Of a stretch of 64,000 bases of DNA, positions 50,601 through 61,925 are shown one piece after another (within the stretch, counting starts at the first letter, position 1; each line of letters opens with the position of its first letter). A program made the position numbers and the translations under genes. The notes beneath the pieces are model-generated. The model was not told the DNA's origin. It did not search any database and saw only the letters and a list, made by a program, of their open reading frames with translations. Source of the DNA: Gadus chalcogrammus (taxonomy: Eukaryota; Chordata; Actinopteri; Gadiformes; Gadidae); NCBI RefSeq assembly GCF_026213295.1, contig NC_079432.1:12174050-12238049 (forward strand). The letters run 5' to 3'.

Positions 50601-53600
50601 CGTCATGAAAAAAACATAAGGGGTGACACTGTGTTTTTGTATTGGTCGTCATGAAAAAAAACATAAGGGGTAACACTGTTGTTTTTTATTGGTCGTCATG
50701 AAAAAAAACATAAGGGGTAACACTGTCGAAATGTATAGAATAAAACTTAGGGGGTGACACTGTTGTTTTTTATTGGTCGCCATGAAAAAAAACATAAGGG
50801 GTTACACTGTAGTTTTTATGAAATGAAACATGAGGGGTGACACTGTTGTTTTTTATTGGTCGTCATGAAAAAAAACATAGGGGGTGACACTGTTGTTTTT
50901 TATTGGTCGTCATGAAAAAATAAATAAGGGAAATAATAGAAATACACACATTAATTTTAATGTCATGTATATCCTCTTTATTGATGATTGATCATTGTGT
51001 ATTGTCATCACCTCAGTGGTGCAGTGGAGTGCACTCTGCCTAATCCACTGGAGACTATGTGTCAATTTCTGTGGAAAACACAATATCTTTCATTTTAAAC
51101 GTAAGGCTACCATGACTATTGTTGTTGGGGGGGGTTCTGCCACGTTGGGGACCGTTTGGGGGTACTCCCTTCTTGGTAGCCGTGTGAGCGGGGACTTGAA
51201 CCTTAGACTACAGAGTGTTAACCAACAGCCCTGACCGCTTCACCACCAAGACGCTTACAAGATCATGCTTGGAGGTTATACTTGACTTTACCATTCACAT
51301 GATTGAGAAATAAGATGAATCCATTACGGTATCTCAGGAACCCTGGTTCTGAGCAGGGCACCTGAACCTACATAGTGTTTGAAAGCGCATCATTCTTATT
51401 AGCAGTGCATGCAGGGACTCGAACCTGAGTCTACAGAGCGTTAACCAACAGCCCTGACCACTGCACCACCAAGACGCTAACAAGAGCACGCTTGGAGGTT
51501 ATACTTGACTTTACCATTCACATGATTGAGAAATAAGATGAACCCATTAAGGTACCTCTTCAACTCTGGTTCGTAGCAGGGCACCTGAACCTACAGTGTC
51601 TGAAAGCTCATCATTCTTAATAGCAGTGCGTGCGGGGACTCGAACCTGCACCTGAAGAGTGTTAACCAACAGCCCTTACCGCCACACCACCAAGACACAG
51701 ATCAGGCTTTTGTTTTTTATTGGTCGTCATGAAAAAAAACATAAGGGTAACACTGTTGTTTTTTATTGGTCGTCATGAAAAAACATAAGGGGTGACACTG
51801 TGTTTTTGTATTGGTCGTCATGAAAAAAAACATAAGGGGTAACACTGTTGTTTTTTATTGGTCGTCATGAAAAAAAACATAAGGGGTAACACTGTCGAAA
51901 TGTATCGAATAAAACTTAGGGGGACACTGTTGTTTTTTATTGGTTGCCATGAAAAAAACATAAGGGGTAACACTGTTGTTTTTTATTGGTCGTCATGAAA
52001 AAAAACATAAGGGGTTACACTGTCGTTTTTATGAAATGAAACATGTACACTGTCGAAATGTATCGAATAAAACTTAGGGGGTGACACTGTTGTTTTTTAT
52101 TGGTCGCCATGAAAAAAAACATAAGGGGTTACACTGTAGTTTTTATGAAATGAAACATGAGGGGTGACACTGTTGTTTTTTATTGGTCGTCATGAAAAAA
52201 AACATAGGGGGTGACACTGTTGTCTTTTATTGGTCGTCATGAAAAAAAAACATAAGGGGTAACACTGTTGTTTTTTATTGGTCGTCGTGAAAAAATAAAT
52301 AAGGGAAATAATAGAAATACACACATTAATTTTAATGTCATGTATATCCTCTTTATTGATGATTGATGATTGTGTATTGTCATCGCCTTAGTGGTGCAGT
52401 GGAGTGCACTCTGCCTAACCCACTGGGGGGGCACTATTAGGACAGTGTTCAATGTACAAAAATGTAGCAAGACCCTTTTAGTCCCTGGTCGTCATGAAAA
52501 AAAACATATTTGAAAAAAATAAATATTTGTCTTTGTCAAATAAAATATAAGGGGTAACACTGTCGTTTTTATCAAATGAAATGTAAAGGGCAACACTGTC
52601 GAAATGTATCGAATAAAACATAAGGGGTAACACTGTTGTTTTTTGTATTGGTCATCATGAAAAAAAACATAAGGGGCAACACTGTTGTCTTTGTCAAATA
52701 AAATATAGGGGGTAACTCTGTCGTTTTTTATCTGTCATCATGAAAGAACCATAAGGGGGAACACTGTTGTTTTTTATTGGTCGTCATGAAAAAGGACATA
52801 TTTGAAAAAAAAAAAAAAAATGTCTGTCAAAAAAAACATAAGGGGTAACACTGTCGTTTTTTTATCTGTCGCCATGAAAAAAACATAAGGGGTAACACTG
52901 TTGTTTTTTATTGGTCGTCATAAAAAAACATCTTTGAAAAAAATAAGAATTGTCAGTCAAATAGAACATTAGAGGTAACACTGTGTTTTTTTATTGGTCG
53001 TCATGAAAAAAAACATAAGGGGTAACACTGTTGTTTTTTATTGGTCGTCATGAAAAAAACATAAGGGGTAACACTGTCGAAATGTATCGAATAAAACTTA
53101 GGGGGTAACACTGTTGTTTTTTATTGGTCGTCATGAAAAAAAACATAAGGGTAACACTGTTGTTTTTTATTGGTCGTCATGAAAAAACATAAGGGGTTAC
53201 ACTGTCGTTTTTATGAAATGAAACATGAGGGGTGACACTGTTGTCTTTTATTGGTCGTCATGAAAAAAACATAAGGGGTGAATGTGTGTTTTTGTATTGG
53301 TCGTCATGAAAAAAAACATAAGGGGTAACACTGTTGTTTTTTATTGGTCGTCATGAAAAAAACATAAGGGGTAACACTGTCGAAATGTATCGAATAAAAC
53401 TTAGGGGGTGACACTGTTGTTTTTTATTGGTCGCCATGAAAAAAAACATAAGGGGTTACACTGTAGTTTTTATGAAATGAAACATGAGGGGTGACACTGT
53501 TGTTTTTTATTGGTCGTCATGAAAAAAAACATAGGGGGTGACACTGTTGTCTTTTATTGGTCGTCATGAAAAAAAACATAAGGGGTAACACTGTTGTTTT

Positions 53601-53827
53601 TTATTGGTCGTCGTGAAAAAATAAATAAGGGAAATAATAGAAATACACACATTAATTTTAATGTCATGTATATCCTCTTTATTGATGATTGATCATTGTG
53701 TATTGTCATCGCCTCAGTGGTGCAGTGGAGTGCACTCTGCCTAACCCACTGAAGACTGCGTGTCAATTTCTGTGGAAAACACAATATCTTTCATTTTAAA
53801 CGTAAGTCTATCATGTCTATTGTTGTT
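47605..53827. repeat. 47-bp minisatellite with higher-order structure
   Basis: Base unit ACATAAGGGGTAACACTGTT + GTTTTTTATTGGTCGTCATG + AAAAAAA. Variant units contain CGAAATGTATCGAATAAAAC or TTTTATGAAATGAAACATGAG. Blocks ATAAGGGAAATAATAGAAA...CAGTGGTGCAGTGGAGTGCA recur at about 48600, 50925, 52295 and 53625, so the array is built of larger repeats of about 2.3, 1.37 and 1.34 kb. No coding potential; frames seen are chance. Confidence 0.93.
51118..51702 (-). repeat. Extra three-unit tRNA-like block inside the minisatellite
   Basis: Same orientation as the right arm. Three tandem units, each with the reverse complement of the B-box-like GGTTCGAGTCCC or a variant, and GACCNCTGCACCACCAAGAC. Starts with GGGTTCTGCCACGTTGGGG and ends at AAGACACAGATCAGGC, where minisatellite resumes. 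Confidence 0.85.
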
Positions 53828-55994
53828 GGGGGGGTTCTGCCACGTTGGGGACCGTTTGGGGGTACTCCCTTCTTGGTGGCCGTGTGAGCGGGGACTTGAA
53901 CCTTAGACTACAGAGCGTTAACCAACAGCCCTGACCACTGCACCACCAAGACGCTAACAAGAGCATGCTTGGAGGTTATACTTGACTTTACCATTCACAT
54001 GATTGAGAAATAAGATGAACCCATTAAGGTACCTCTTCAACCCTGGTTCGTAGCAGGGCACCTGAACCTACAGTGTCTGGAAGCTCATCATTCTTATTAG
54101 CCGTGCGTGCGGGGACTCAAACCTGCACCTGAAGAGTGTTAACCAACAGCCCTTACCGCCACACCACCAAGACACAGAACAGGCTGTTTTGGAGGTTATA
54201 CTTGACTTTACAATTCACACAGTCTAGAAATAAGAAGTATCCAAGGTACTTACTCCATCAGCTGACTTAAAACCTGGGTCTAAGCGGTGAACAGAATCTA
54301 GGTTCAGCAAGAAAGGATGAGCAAATTCTTAATCCCTGTGAGCTGAGACTCAAACCTGCGTCTGAGTGTTGATGATTTGACGATTTTGTTGATGGCAGTT
54401 AGACTTGACTTTACAACTCGCATGATGTAGAAAAAAACATTAGAGAGCAATAGTTGGACTTCAACCCCGGTCTCAGGAGTGTCAGCCAACTGCTCTCTCC
54501 ACATCCCCATGGAGGTTGGGATCAATTTGTGGTCGGAGGCTATATCAATCAGTTCAATAGAAATATCATTACAAACTTTATAGACTTATTAGACTTACTA
54601 GACTTACCCTTTAGTTAATTAACATACATTAAACAGGAATTGAACAGGAATTGAATGCTGGTCTCCAGAGTGCTATCCAACAGTGCTCTCCACGGCACCA
54701 CTGTTCAAATCCTGCTGATGTTTGTTTCAAGTAAGATAGAGCAAGGATAGTATAACTCTGCAAATCAATAGATGCGGCTGTCGAAAGCAAATGCTAACCC
54801 GGGGAATTCCCCTTCTTGACGCACAATGATGAATTTGGGATTAAACAAATCGTCTCAATCTGGGTAAAACAGGCAAATTTTCATATACCTCTGCGTATCC
54901 CTTTAAATTCCTTTGAAGGTCTAGGAAGGCCTATATTTTATCTCCAGCAATTTCAAATCAAGTGTCACATGTGTAGCGCTTTGAATGAAATACCGCAGAC
55001 AATCTAGATCATATATATAAAACAATGACAGAAATCCTATTTGAACTGGTCTTTCATCATAAACATCACATCGCCCAGAAACGGTAGCAAAATCAAAGTG
55101 GAAAAACATCTTTGATATCACAGGGAAATCAATGTTTCTACTTAAATGCATATCTTGTTAATAGATTTGTGGTTTGAGGGATTATCCTAGGTGTCATCCA
55201 ACTCATTGGCTTCCATCCAACTTTATCGGATTCGCAATTGACTCCGACTGATCTCTTCGGTTTTACAGTAGGCAACAGAAATCTAAAATAAGATTGATCT
55301 CATTCGTAACAAATGTACTGTTTCATGTCCTGTTTCATCTGCTGTTGAAGACTTCCATCATTGGTTCGACCCGTGGTTAAATTCATCAGACTTATCAGTT
55401 TCACCGGTTCGTCAGGGCCCATGAGATTGGTCTCGATAATGTTGTGTCCTTTCCTCTGTTTCTACGGTTGTTGAATTAGGCTGAACGGCTTTACATCTGA
55501 ATAGTATTATGAGAAAAGAAGGTCAGGTTATGCAAAGGACTACAATGACGAGCATCAAAACAGACTACAGAGGCAAAAGTACAAGAAAGCAAGACATCTG
55601 TGATCACAACTGACTCAAAAACACACCCTCTCAGCACTATAACAACACGTGTGAATGTTGTCACCAATTACATTTTTCCATCACAGTATGCTTGGTACCT
55701 TGCCATGGAGGCACCGTTTGACTTCACTGTTGTAAGTAGGCATTACATTAAATTAAAAAAGAGCTGACTATTGAAAAGATACGTTTAAAATAAGAATTCG
55801 ATTTTTGACATATGTAAGGTTACAACATTGAAAAATTCATACTTGTATGCATATTTTATCATTGTCGATTCTTGGAATATCCCCTTACTTTAGAAAGACA
55901 TGCCTGTCCTCAGAAAATGGTGGTGCACAGTACTGTTTGAGAACTTCCACCTGGATGGGTATGTTTTTGTTTATGTCAAATATGAATATATACC
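53828..55994. repeat. Right arm of the 11-kb palindrome
   Basis: Reverse complement of the left arm. Two tandem tRNA-like units (53870-54175), then the diverged B-box-like sites, then the shared unique part 54810-55994. Both arms have the same GAATTCCCC(G/C)GGTTAGCATTTGC landmark. Confidence 0.9.
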
Positions 55995-56279
55995 TCAACC
56001 CCAATATTAACAAAATATGTATAATTCCTACAATCATTTCTCTTTATTTATACAGGCACGGCAGAAGGTTCCCACACTTCATGGAGGAGGCCAAACAAAT
56101 GGCGGATGAACTACTTCCACCAGTCTTCAGACTGAAGCGAAAAAGAGAAGTGAATGACGTTTCCAGTGACAGAATACAAATAATATATTGTATAGGCTTA
56201 ATATTGATTTGACTGTTTGATTCTTTTGACAGTGAGTTGGAGCGGATGGCAGTCAGCATGAAGAAGCTATATCTTTAAG
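55688..56279 (+). pseudogene. Three to four exon-like coding segments, unknown protein
   Basis: Seen: segment 1 (55688-55732, YAWYLAMEAPFDFTV, donor GTAAGT). Segment 2 (about 55896-55960, KDMPVLRKWWCTVLFENFHL, donor GTATGT). Segment 3 (about 56057-56165 after TTATACAG, GRRFPHFMEEAKQMADEL, then LKRKRE). Segment 4 (56233-56279 after TTGACAG, LERMAVSMKKLYL and stop), followed by an AATAAA at about 56300. Splice signals look genuine. The join between segments 3 and 4 does not keep an obvious frame. I do not recognise the family. It could be the C-terminus of an element-encoded or captured gene. Confidence 0.45.
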
Positions 56280-56375
56280 CTTCTGTAGATTATTTGTTAA
56301 ATAAATTGTGAGGATACTTTGGTGTGTTTATTCTTCAATGTATATTTATATCAAATTATGATGGTATACTTTACA

Positions 56376-57514
56376 AAAAATTTAATTTGATTGACATGTC
56401 ATAATATTGCAGTTCCCCGAAGGCTAGCAATGTCTGGTTAGCCTGGATGCCACGATTCAAGGCCTGTTGTGCTGCTGGGCCAAACAGTTCTCCCGGAACT
56501 ACGGGGAGAGTGCGGAGGGTTCTCTGGCATGGCTCTGATAATGGGGACTGGGCCAGCCATACCTTGCGGCGAGCCAGCGTAAGCGACGACATCAGCCTAC
56601 CAAGCTCTCTTGTACGTGCCGCTGTCTCATAGCACTTCGTTAATAGGCCATCAGTGATGCGACACTGTGGCCTGGGACAGCGAGCATTCGGCCTCAACAC
56701 CTCCTCTGGTGCCACAATGACGGAGGAAATGGTCGGCTCTACGGCTGGCATTCTGTCAAGCCCATGCTAGCTGCCATTTTGCATTGAAGCCAAGGCCCTG
56801 CCGTCACTTGTGTGATGAGATAGAGATCTGGGGTCTGGCCAGCATCTGTGAAGCTCCTCGATATATGGCTGGGAGGGACGAACAGAAAAAGTATCTTGTG
56901 GCGGGACACGCCTAAAGAATGCACTAGCTGGAGAAATTGCTTCTGGAGCCTCATCCGACCCTAAGCGTGCCAGTGCCATTCGGACCACTGGCTTAACCGT
57001 GGCAGGGGAAGCTTCTGAGCCTGCCCTAGACCCACTCCCTACATGCTGGGAGCCGTCTTCAGCAGCCTGGGTAGAAGCCTCTACCTCATCCTGCCCCGGC
57101 CTGTCTTCATAACATTGGCTACAGGAAGCCCTCGTAGACAAGACATCTCCGTTCCATTCTGGTGTAGTTGGAGCCTCAGCCTGGGGGATTGACCCCTGGG
57201 TTGATGCCAACCTGACTGGCTGAAGGTTAAAGAGCAAACTCTTGATCTCAGCGAACTCCGACACTATCTTGTCCACTTTGGCAGCATAACCTTCAGCCTT
57301 CCTAGCCTTCTTCCTGGGCGGGGCAGCCCTGGGTGGGGAGCGTACCCGTACCACTGGTTCTCTTCCTTGCAGGGGAACCTGAGGTCCTTCCACACTGATC
57401 ATCAGACAGCCCCTCCCTCAGGTGGACCACACCGAGGCATGCGGGGCATTCATCATGTCCATCTAGGGCTTGGAGTGGGGCCATACAAGTGTGGCAACCA
57501 TGTGAGCCTAACAT
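56376..57514 (-). pseudogene. DIRS-type gag-like gene, frameshifted
   Basis: Begins at 57514 with MLGSHGCHTCMAPL, then a CxxC knuckle with CPACLGVVHLREGL, hallmark of fish DIRS gag. A shift follows into the 57402-56767 frame (basic PPRKKARKAEG, coiled segment, SQPYIEELHRCW), then another into the 56751-56371 frame (RRKVWLAQSPLSEPCQRTLR and PVVPGELFGPAAQQAL). At least two frame changes make it non-functional. Confidence 0.7.
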
Positions 57515-58040
57515 GTTTGTGGAATTAAGCTACCCAAAATTGTAGTTACTAATGAGTGAAAGCACCCAACAGTAATAACTCAACAAAAGGGCAGCAAACT
57601 GCTCAACGTAAGAAACTCAGTGTTTGGTTTTTTCCTTCAAAATTAATTTATTTTTCTTATTTACCCACTAGCCTTACCCGTAATGGGGAGCTTCTGCTCT
57701 TAAATTCCAAACAAGGGAGTACACGCTTTAACGAGCGAAAACACTCGCCAGGGAGCCTTAATTAAGTGAAATGAAAGTTCCAACAAAAAGGCAGCAAACG
57801 CCGGTAATGGAAATCTCAGATGCAGCGAGGCAAACAAAACAAGACGTAAGCTTAAGCGGGTGCCGAAAACAGGAACCCCTTATCTTACTTAACTTTAAAG
57901 CTAACACAGAGCGAATACTTACCTTAGAAGCCGCTCCAGCTGGTGAAGACGCTGTGTTAGCCTAGCGTTATATGAGCCGAGCTCATATAACGAAGAATGA
58001 AATAGAACAAAGCGATCAGAACTCCTCAAGGTGATGTCAT
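56400..58040 (-). mobile_element. DIRS-like retrotransposon fragment (leader plus gag)
   Basis: Minus-strand gag-like frames at 57514-56376 follow a 5' leader (57515-58040) that contains a short direct repeat CAACAAAAAGGCAGCAAAC (about 57590 and 57780). No reverse transcriptase, RNase H, methyltransferase or tyrosine recombinase is present in the window, so this is an internally or terminally deleted copy. Confidence 0.65.
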
Positions 58041-58254
58041 CATGACAGTGCTGATTAGTGATGGGGACAGGTGTGTAGCGTGGAGAGCCATGAGCCCGAG
58101 ACCTGAATGTCCACAGTCCCTCAGAGAGGGGGAGGCACTAATACACGCACACGGACAGGTTGGTGAGGCTCATCAGAAGGTGCAAGATGAACTTGTTGAT
58201 TGGCTATTAAGGAGATGATACGGTGAGAGACTGCCGGTCTGGTAGACCTGCCGT

Positions 58255-58705
58255 TGTCATGGCCACAGTTGTGGTGCTGTGTGTTCTCCCCCTGTGTCGG
58301 CCACACCACCTGTCTGCATCTGTGCTTTGCCTGCCACTCTCAAATGCTCACACCTGGCCTGCATCAGGTCATCAACTACCCTTCAAATACACCTGGTTTC
58401 CCTGCAGTCATCGCAAGATTGTACTTCGAGATACCGTGGTAGTTACGCGTACCTGGCTCCTGTATATACACTTTCTAGTTGTTTCTCCTACTGAAATCTC
58501 GTGCCTCCCCTTTGTTCTCTTTTGTCCATAGTTCTGTGGATCTACACCTCCAGCCTGCCTGGTTCACTCCCTCCAGCCTGATTCACCCCACTCTCCAACC
58601 TGCCCCACTCCTGGTTATACAAAATAAACCTGTTCACCTTCACTCCACCTCCTGTCCTGTCTCTGTGTTCTGCTCTTGGGTCCAGCAAGTATCGCTCCCC
58701 TAACA
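58255..58705 (+). mobile_element. Solo LTR, Gypsy-like
   Basis: 451 bases starting TGTCATGG and ending CCTAACA. C-rich body, TATATA-like sequence near 58463, polyadenylation signal AATAAA at 58623, and an end CTGTGTTCTGCTCTTGGGTCC typical of teleost Gypsy LTRs. No internal retroelement follows. A target duplication was not clear. Confidence 0.7.
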
Positions 58706-59716
58706 GTTGTATCGCTTTGTAAGAGGAAATCAGATGACGGATAGTCGAAGGGACAATTAACTGTTTGTGTTTGTTTGACTGAATAGTTGTTTTTTTCTGT
58801 GGGTTATGGTTGTATGTGTGGGTGTCTTCTCTGTTGATTGGTTGAATGTGTGGGGCTCTTCCCTGCTAATTGGTTGTATGTGTGGGTGTCGCCATGCTGA
58901 TTGAATGTGTCTCAACGAAATAAATTATATTAGGTTGCGAAGGCATACGTCTTTGGCGGGAATTGAATTTGGAATTTTGGAATTTGACGCTGTCAAAATA
59001 CCAACTTCAGGTTCAAATGCGCTTTTGGCTCATGAGAGATGGCACTCTCATTGTTTTATTGCACTTTACGCCCAAACCACACCTACGGGTAATAATGCTA
59101 CTTCAGGGCAACCCTTTTTAGATTTGCGTCGAGCGCAAGAGTCATTTATCCGCCGGTATAATAGCAACAGCGGCAGAGCCCCGCCCACAAAACTACTTCT
59201 GTTTTGCGCTTCTCACTTGCGTTTCAGACCGTTAAAATAGGGCCCATTATGTTTTTAAATATAACTGCTCCACCATCGACACATGCGCCAAGGTAAGAAC
59301 ACATACGCCGTTGACAAACTCTCCCAGGTAACACGTTCTGTCTATAGACTATAGAAATTGCAATAATAGAAGGGAAGAGACAATTTCTCCCCATGACAAG
59401 CAATGGAGGGTCGTTCAGTTTGTCATATAAAAAACGTTAAATTCAAACATTGCACCGACCGGCATAACAACAAATAAGTCACGTGATCTTAAAGAGACGG
59501 TGTCCCTATAACGCAGAACGAAAACATGTCAATAACACAGTATGGTGAATAATGTCTATAGAGGCCACCAGGAGACTACACTTTGTTGCTCAAATGCAAT
59601 ATTACCCTCCTTCTTGAGCCTCCCGAAAATTTTCGCTCAAACTTCATATTACTCCCCTCCTTGAGCCTCCCCAAATGTCTTGTGAGATTTATATCCCCCC
59701 TCCCCCATGCAGAATG

Positions 59717-59750
<34 letters not shown>

Positions 59751-60078
59751 GTTTGTATGCTATGTGTGACTGTAGGCTACTGCTGCCTGTCTTGGCCAGG
59801 ACACTGTAAGAGATGTTTAATCTCAATGATGATTATTATTTTCAACTAACCAATAGTAGTTGCCTTGCATTTTAAAATGTCAAAGCACTTTTCAGACCTG
59901 AATAACAGTAAAGGCTATTTAACGATTATAAAATACTCTGTTTCCATGGTGACACGCAGCACCCTGCCACCTGGTAAACTAAAGCCTAAAGAAATTCATC
60001 CAACACAAATTGTTTGTCATGCAATACCAAATTAGCTTTTAACAGGCGGTGTTGCAGCTTCCAACGCATTTCAATGTG
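58706..60078. other. Repeat-rich intergenic DNA
   Basis: TGTGTGGGTGTC-type tandem copies at 58775-58905. A segment 58940-59250 ends in TTTCAGACCGTTAAAATAGGGCCC, a common end of teleost DNA elements. A poly-T run at 59719-59743. No gene. Confidence 0.5.
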
Positions 60079-60846
60079 AGTGGTGCTGTCACGTTAAAAT
60101 TGTACCGGGGGCGAAAATTGTACCGGCCTACGTCATCGTTTGTTTACATCCTGACAACCTGCCCGGCAACAGACGACGCGATGCAGAAAACATGTTTCCA
60201 AACGACGAAATAACATAATACAGATAGCGGATCGCTATCTGTATTATGATAGATAGCGATAACACTTGTTTTTACTTTATATTTGCATTGTATTTAATTG
60301 TTTAATCGAAACAATAAAAAAAATTGCCCGCGAAACGGGCGATCGTGTCAAATGACAAATGTTTTGCCCGCGAAACGGGCGATCGCGTCAAATGACGTAG
60401 GAGGGTTCTTGAAACATAATACAGATAACGGATCGCTAGAAAACACTTGTTTTTACTTTATATTTGTATTGTATTGAATTGTTTAATCGAATTTAGCTAG
60501 TAAACTGAGTGTTTTAAGCAGGTTTCATAGTCTAGAATGTTCAAGAACCTTCCTACGTGATTTGACGCGTCATTTGACGCGATCGCCCGTTTCGCGGGCA
60601 ATTTTATTTATTGTTTCGATTAAACAATTAAATACAATGCAAATATAAAGTAAAAACTAGTGTTATCGCTATCTATCATAATTCAGATAGCGATCCGCTA
60701 TCTGTATTATGTTATTTCGTCGTTTGGAAACATGTTTTCTGCATCGCGTCGTCTGTTGCAGGGCAGGTTGTCAGGATGTAAACAAACGATGACGTAGGCC
60801 GGTACAATTTTCGCCCCCGGTACAATTTTAACGTGACACCGCCACT
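60079..60846. mobile_element. Fold-back element with long inverted repeats
   Basis: 60079-60395 and 60550-60846 are inverted copies: AGTGG...CACGTTAAAATTGTACCGGG outer ends, then CCTACGTCATCGTTTGTTTAC, CGACGCGATGCAGAAAACATG and GCCCGCGAAACGGGCGATCG. Each arm also holds its own small palindrome (AGATAGCGGATCGCTATCT). No coding capacity; a MITE or foldback derivative of unknown class. Confidence 0.88.
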
Positions 60847-61195
60847 ATTACAGGGATAGGATACCTGTTAGACGTGCAGAATTACTTTAAATAACTTTCC
60901 CAAACAAATCATCCCCTGATTGCCTGCTTAAGTAGACAGTTAAGGTGGGCGGAGTCAGGTGGGAGAACCAATCCGTGCCTGTGTCACCAGACAGAATCAG
61001 GCCTCAACACAATCATTTCATGCTTCATACATCATGCAATACAGAACAACAAAAAGATCGTAAATGGCCCCAACAACAGGTGGGTTCCTGATAAGACTAC
61101 TGTTCAACATCATAGGTAATCATGCAAACTAAGCTGGTGCTAATATAAACTCGGTGCTGATATAAACTAATATAAACGCACGGTGGAGGACCCCA
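60847..61195. other. No recognised feature
   Basis: Nothing supported. Confidence 0.4.
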
Positions 61196-61925
61196 TCCGT
61201 CTCCGGCGTGCTAGGCAAACTGGAATTGGTCCAGAGAAGACGTGCCCAGCAGACGGAGAGCCGTCAGGACCAGTCTCTCAAAGGTCTACATGATGTGGGA
61301 AGTCAACCCAACCGGTATGTGGTCATTGGAGGTACAAGGATGGGCCTCTTTGATACGGGCGCCAGGCGGGATGTCTTCCAGAGCACGGGGGGGGGGACCT
61401 CTTCAGCCAGTGGGGCTGGTTGGCCCGGTCCACATCAACCCCTGTTCAGGAAGCATCTCCTCATCCACATCTCCCCCAGTCACCTGGCTGCAGGTGTCGC
61501 TTGGTGATACTTGTACCGCCCCTCCACACCTCCCCGGTGTTGCTCTTCTGGTGAGCTCCAGATTCCTCCTATAGAGGTCCTTTCCCTCTTTGATCTTCAC
61601 AGACCGCTGCCTGTCTGACCTTCAGGCTGCTTCCCTGTCACATGACCAGAACGCTGCATTCTTCTCGTTCAGGAGGGTCATGAGCTCTTTGGTGACCCAG
61701 GGCTTTTTGTTCATGATGCTGTTCTAATCATCTTTAAGGAACCAGTGGTGTCCACACAGACCTTGATGAGGTCTGTGATGCAGTCCCTGGCGAAGACAGG
61801 AACCGGGACATGGACAGGGCTTGCAATAAAAGGTCCTCTTCAATCCACCCGATGATCTGGCCCTTCAACAAGGTCTCTTGGGGACTTTGGACGTCACTCA
61901 CTTGCCAACTGGGGTATTTCATTAA
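61196..61925. mobile_element. Degenerate interspersed-repeat remnant
   Basis: Segments such as GGTCTACATGATGTGGGAAGTCA, GGCGGGATGTCTTCCAGAGCA and GTGACCCAGGGCTTTTTGTTC resemble a repeat spread through teleost genomes. Frames on both strands are short and broken. Class not determined. Confidence 0.4.

Noticed and set aside
47605..53827. CRISPR-like regular repeats
   Set aside because: Units are contiguous and degenerate without unique spacers, in a vertebrate genome; this is a minisatellite.
58223..58703. Small proteins in three overlapping frames
   Set aside because: They lie inside the solo LTR and have no conserved domain.
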